Below are positions 12,799-15,312 of a stretch of 15,312 bases of DNA, in pieces (position 1 is the stretch's first letter; the number at the start of each line of letters is the position of its first letter). The position numbers and the translations under genes were made by a program. The notes under the pieces are model-generated. The model was not told where the DNA came from and ran no database searches. It saw only the letters and a list, made by a program, of their open reading frames with translations. The DNA is taken from assembly GCA_031284225.1 (NCBI GenBank), contig JAITAH010000256.1, positions 1-15,312 on the forward strand, in the 5' to 3' direction. The stretch is from Dysgonamonadaceae bacterium (GTDB lineage Bacteria > Bacteroidota > Bacteroidia > Bacteroidales > Azobacteroidaceae).

Positions 12799-15312
12799 TT
12801 AAAGAGATACTTTTAATGAAAATCCCCAGCTACGAGTAGAGGGATAGGCCGAAAATTCCCCGAATTCACCCTCAAGAGTGTTACCGAAAGTCGTTACGTC
12901 CGGATCGATAAAGGTATTACTTTTGGGCAACCACAACAGCAGGTTGTAGCCGATAAGACTAATATCTATATTGGAAACAGGCGTATTCTTGTATAACGAT
13001 TTGGGCAATTGATAGCCCAGCACGATTTCGCGGGCGCGGAAAGACGTTTTGTCAATCAGATTGGCTGCGCCGCCTTCTATTCCTCCTCCATCATGATAGG
13101 TATTGATGTTTTGAATGGAGACGGGCGTTGTATTTTCTATGTAGATGGTTTTCCCGGAAGCGTCTTTGGTTTCCCGCACCGAATTGGGAACAACAAACGG
13201 GCGGCGGTCGTTGTACGCCGTACGGAGGTTATTTCCTACGAAATTGTTAATATCCGCTGTGCGCGAGAAGAAAAGGCCTCCTTTTCTGTAATCGAACGAA
13301 GCTGCCAGATAAACGCCTTTGTAATTCACTTGCGTATTGAAGCCCATGGTGTAATCGTGTTGAAAACTGCCATATTCCTGTTCGGTAGGAGTGGCGATAG
13401 GAATACCATTTGCCGAAACGATTATTTTTCCGTCATCGGTTGTCCGAACGCCGGCCGTTTTGAAATATCCCATCGGTTTTCCCGCTGCGGCCCACATTCC
13501 GGTTCCGCTAAAACCTCCGATTTGAATTTCTTCCAGTACGCCATCAAGCAATTCAATCACCTTATTTTCGTTTTTAGCGAATGTAACGCCCAAATCCCAA
13601 GTGAAATCTTTTGTTTTCACAGGAGTTACTTTTGCCTGTATTTCAACTCCTTGATTCTGTACGTCTCCTAAATTCATGTACGCCGAACCATAACCGGTTG
13701 AAGTCGGTATGGACACGCTCATGATCTGGTCTTTGGTATTACGCTTGTACACGGCTACATCCAAGCCGACGCGATTGTTCCAAAAACGCAAATCGGCGCC
13801 AAGTTCTATTTCATGCGTCATTTCCGGACGCAGAGTGGCATTGCCAATCGTATTGCTTACTTCATAAGCGTTCAAACCGCCGAACGGGAAAGTAACATCC
13901 CCGCCAAAAGCCATATCAATCAAACCGGCTACCATCACCGATTTTAATACGTAAGCGCCCGGATCGTTACCGGTTACTCCATAATTGGCGCGTAATTTTC
14001 CGTGAGATATCACATTCTTTACCACAGGAAGCGTTTCGGAGAATAACCAGCTCACGCCTACCGCGGGATAAAAATAGCTGTTGCCGTCTTTCGGCAATGT
14101 GGACGACCAATCGTTTCTGGCTCCCACATTCAGATAAAGCATATTTTTATAACTGATATCGAATTGTCCGTATAAGCCGATCAATCGGCGTTGAGTATAA
14201 GTTTGCGCTACGGTCGGCGATCCCGACGTGTTTTTTACATTATAAAACCCCGGAAGATCAAGACTGGCCACATCCGTACTCTGTGAACTGGAATAACGAC
14301 TATTGGCATTATAACCGGCCACTCCGCTTAACGAAAAGTCCCCGAACGTAGGATTGAAAGTCAGGAATGCATCGAAGTTCAATTCGCTTCGATATCCGCT
14401 GGCAACATACACAGAGCCGGGATCGCTTGTGTTTCCGAAGTTCTGGCTCCATTCGTCCGGTTGGATAATGGCTACCCATTGCTTGATACGGTTGGTATAA
14501 AAATCTTCGCCCAGGCGGCTTGTGAATTTTAACGACTTGTAAATAGGCACTTCTACTTTCAAATTACCGTAAACATGGTCTTCGTTGTATTTGTTGCCGT
14601 CTTCATTCAGCGTCCAATACGGATTCACAATTCCATATTGCGTATAATAACCGTTTATGTCGTAAAACGGATTCTTATAATCCGCCATATCCACAATACT
14701 GAAATCGCGAGGTATTTGCATAATATTGTTGAATACGCTATATCCTTGTCCGCCGCCAACAGCGCTTACCTCTTTCTGATTATAGGTAATATTGGACGAA
14801 ACCGTCAGGTATTTCCCCTTGTGAGAGCCATTGAAATTGAATGAATTTTTGGAATAGGTATCCACATCGGTAGGAACAATTCCGTCGTCGTGCAGATTGG
14901 AATACGATACGTAATAGTTCGTCTTATCGTTGCCGCCGCTAATGCTAATGCCATTATTGTAGGTTATACCCGTCTGATAGAAATCCTGAATGTTGGTCGG
15001 TTGGCCTACAAAAGGCTTATATTGCTGCTGACCATTAATTATACGTCCCCACAAACGGTCTTTTCCATCAAATTTAGGACCCCAGCTACCGTTTTCGTCG
15101 TAGGCAAAATGACCCGACCATCCCTGTCCGAATTCATCCTGATATTTCAAAATAGGTATATAGTTCGTAAATTTTACCGAACCGGTGTAGTCCACCGTCG
15201 TTTTACTTTGAGCAGAACCGTTTTTGGTGGTAATCAGAACGACTCCATTAGCGGCTCTCGACCCATAAAGTGCAGAAGCTGCCGCTCCTTTCAGGATGGT
15301 TATATTTTCGAT
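12799..15312 (-). CDS. SusC/RagA-type TonB-dependent transporter, N-terminus cut by window
   Basis: This is an outer-membrane TonB-dependent importer of the SusC family. About 837 C-terminal residues are present and the frame is open to the window edge. The GTG at 15195 is internal, because the 39 codons before it encode the end of the plug domain with the family motif LKGAAASALYGSRAANG, followed by GVVLITTKNG. The missing part would hold the signal peptide, carboxypeptidase-D-like domain, TonB box and start of the plug. The remainder is a 22-strand barrel with typical SusC segments (NNGISISGGNDKTNYYVS, RNDWSSTLPKDGNSYFYPAV, LRPEMTHEIELGADLRF) and ends in WGFSLKVSL. It is the first gene in the window of a minus-strand operon with the SusD protein 24 bases downstream. 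Its promoter and any sigma/anti-sigma or hybrid regulator lie outside the window. The ligand is not readable from sequence; the operon context hints at oligopeptides. Confidence 0.96.
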   Translation of the reverse strand: MENITILKGAAASALYGSRAANGVVLITTKNGSAQSKTTVDYTGSVKFTNYIPILKYQDEFGQGWSGHFAYDENGSWGPKFDGKDRLWGRIINGQQQYKPFVGQPTNIQDFYQTGITYNNGISISGGNDKTNYYVSYSNLHDDGIVPTDVDTYSKNSFNFNGSHKGKYLTVSSNITYNQKEVSAVGGGQGYSVFNNIMQIPRDFSIVDMADYKNPFYDINGYYTQYGIVNPYWTLNEDGNKYNEDHVYGNLKVEVPIYKSLKFTSRLGEDFYTNRIKQWVAIIQPDEWSQNFGNTSDPGSVYVASGYRSELNFDAFLTFNPTFGDFSLSGVAGYNANSRYSSSQSTDVASLDLPGFYNVKNTSGSPTVAQTYTQRRLIGLYGQFDISYKNMLYLNVGARNDWSSTLPKDGNSYFYPAVGVSWLFSETLPVVKNVISHGKLRANYGVTGNDPGAYVLKSVMVAGLIDMAFGGDVTFPFGGLNAYEVSNTIGNATLRPEMTHEIELGADLRFWNNRVGLDVAVYKRNTKDQIMSVSIPTSTGYGSAYMNLGDVQNQGVEIQAKVTPVKTKDFTWDLGVTFAKNENKVIELLDGVLEEIQIGGFSGTGMWAAAGKPMGYFKTAGVRTTDDGKIIVSANGIPIATPTEQEYGSFQHDYTMGFNTQVNYKGVYLAASFDYRKGGLFFSRTADINNFVGNNLRTAYNDRRPFVVPNSVRETKDASGKTIYIENTTPVSIQNINTYHDGGGIEGGAANLIDKTSFRAREIVLGYQLPKSLYKNTPVSNIDISLIGYNLLLWLPKSNTFIDPDVTTFGNTLEGEFGEFSAYPSTRSWGFSLKVSL

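Noticed and set aside
13009..13671. 220-residue open frame antisense to susC.
   Set aside because: It lies wholly inside the conserved SusC barrel and shows no domain, signal peptide or promoter.
15193..15195. GTG as start of susC.
   Set aside because: Thirty-nine further in-frame codons up to the window edge encode the conserved end of the SusC plug domain.
1..15312. tRNA, rRNA, CRISPR arrays, insertion sequences, integrases or prophage genes.
   Set aside because: None was recognised on either strand; coding density is high and every gene belongs to PUL, transport, envelope or core metabolism.

Overview
The window looks like a piece of a Bacteroidales-type Bacteroidota chromosome. The grounds are a SusC/SusD outer-membrane pair with accessory surface lipoproteins, several secreted carbohydrate-active enzymes packed as in a polysaccharide utilization locus (PUL), a Bacteroidota-style promoter (TTTG / TAnnTTTG) upstream of ppdK, and gene starts that lack strong Shine-Dalgarno sequences. 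The species cannot be read from the sequence.

Layout. (1) Positions 1-6182, plus strand, hold the end of a PUL. Four tightly packed genes encode a GH127-type beta-L-arabinofuranosidase (5' end outside the window), a GH105-GH16 fusion enzyme, a DUF2264 (probably GH154) protein, and a seven-bladed-propeller BNR_4 protein that carries the full His/His/Tyr/Arg set of the PL24/PL25/PL42 lyases. (2) Positions 6313-9030, minus strand, hold ppdK, encoding pyruvate phosphate dikinase, a core metabolic gene that converges on the PUL. (3) Positions 9279-9860, plus strand, hold a small outer-membrane beta-barrel protein transcribed divergently from ppdK. (4) Positions 10012-15312, minus strand, hold a four-gene operon: SusC (N-terminus outside the window), a SusD-like_2 lipoprotein, a DUF5011/BT_2262-type surface lipoprotein and a small lipid-binding-type lipoprotein. 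Strong hairpins lie between the convergent genes at about 9869-9982, and a weaker one at 6231-6269.

How the genes may work together. The four PUL enzymes form a coherent side-chain and backbone set for a rhamnose-capped, glucuronic-acid-bearing arabinogalactan (arabinogalactan-protein or gum type). The propeller lyase would leave a 4,5-unsaturated glucuronic acid. The GH105 domain would remove it. DUF2264/GH154 would act on intact glucuronic acid, GH127 on beta-L-arabinose, and the GH16 domain on the beta-galactan backbone. This set recalls the arabinogalactan loci of Bacteroides thetaiotaomicron. The substrate is an inference from families and residues, not a demonstration.

The SusC operon is probably a separate system. 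Its gene order and accessory lipoproteins resemble B. thetaiotaomicron BT2264-BT2261, a SusCD complex that I recall being found with bound oligopeptides. It may therefore import peptides rather than the glycan handled by the PUL enzymes.

No tRNA, rRNA, CRISPR array, insertion sequence or phage gene was found. The longest gene-free stretch is 9031-9278 (248 bases), which holds divergent promoters in AT-rich DNA.
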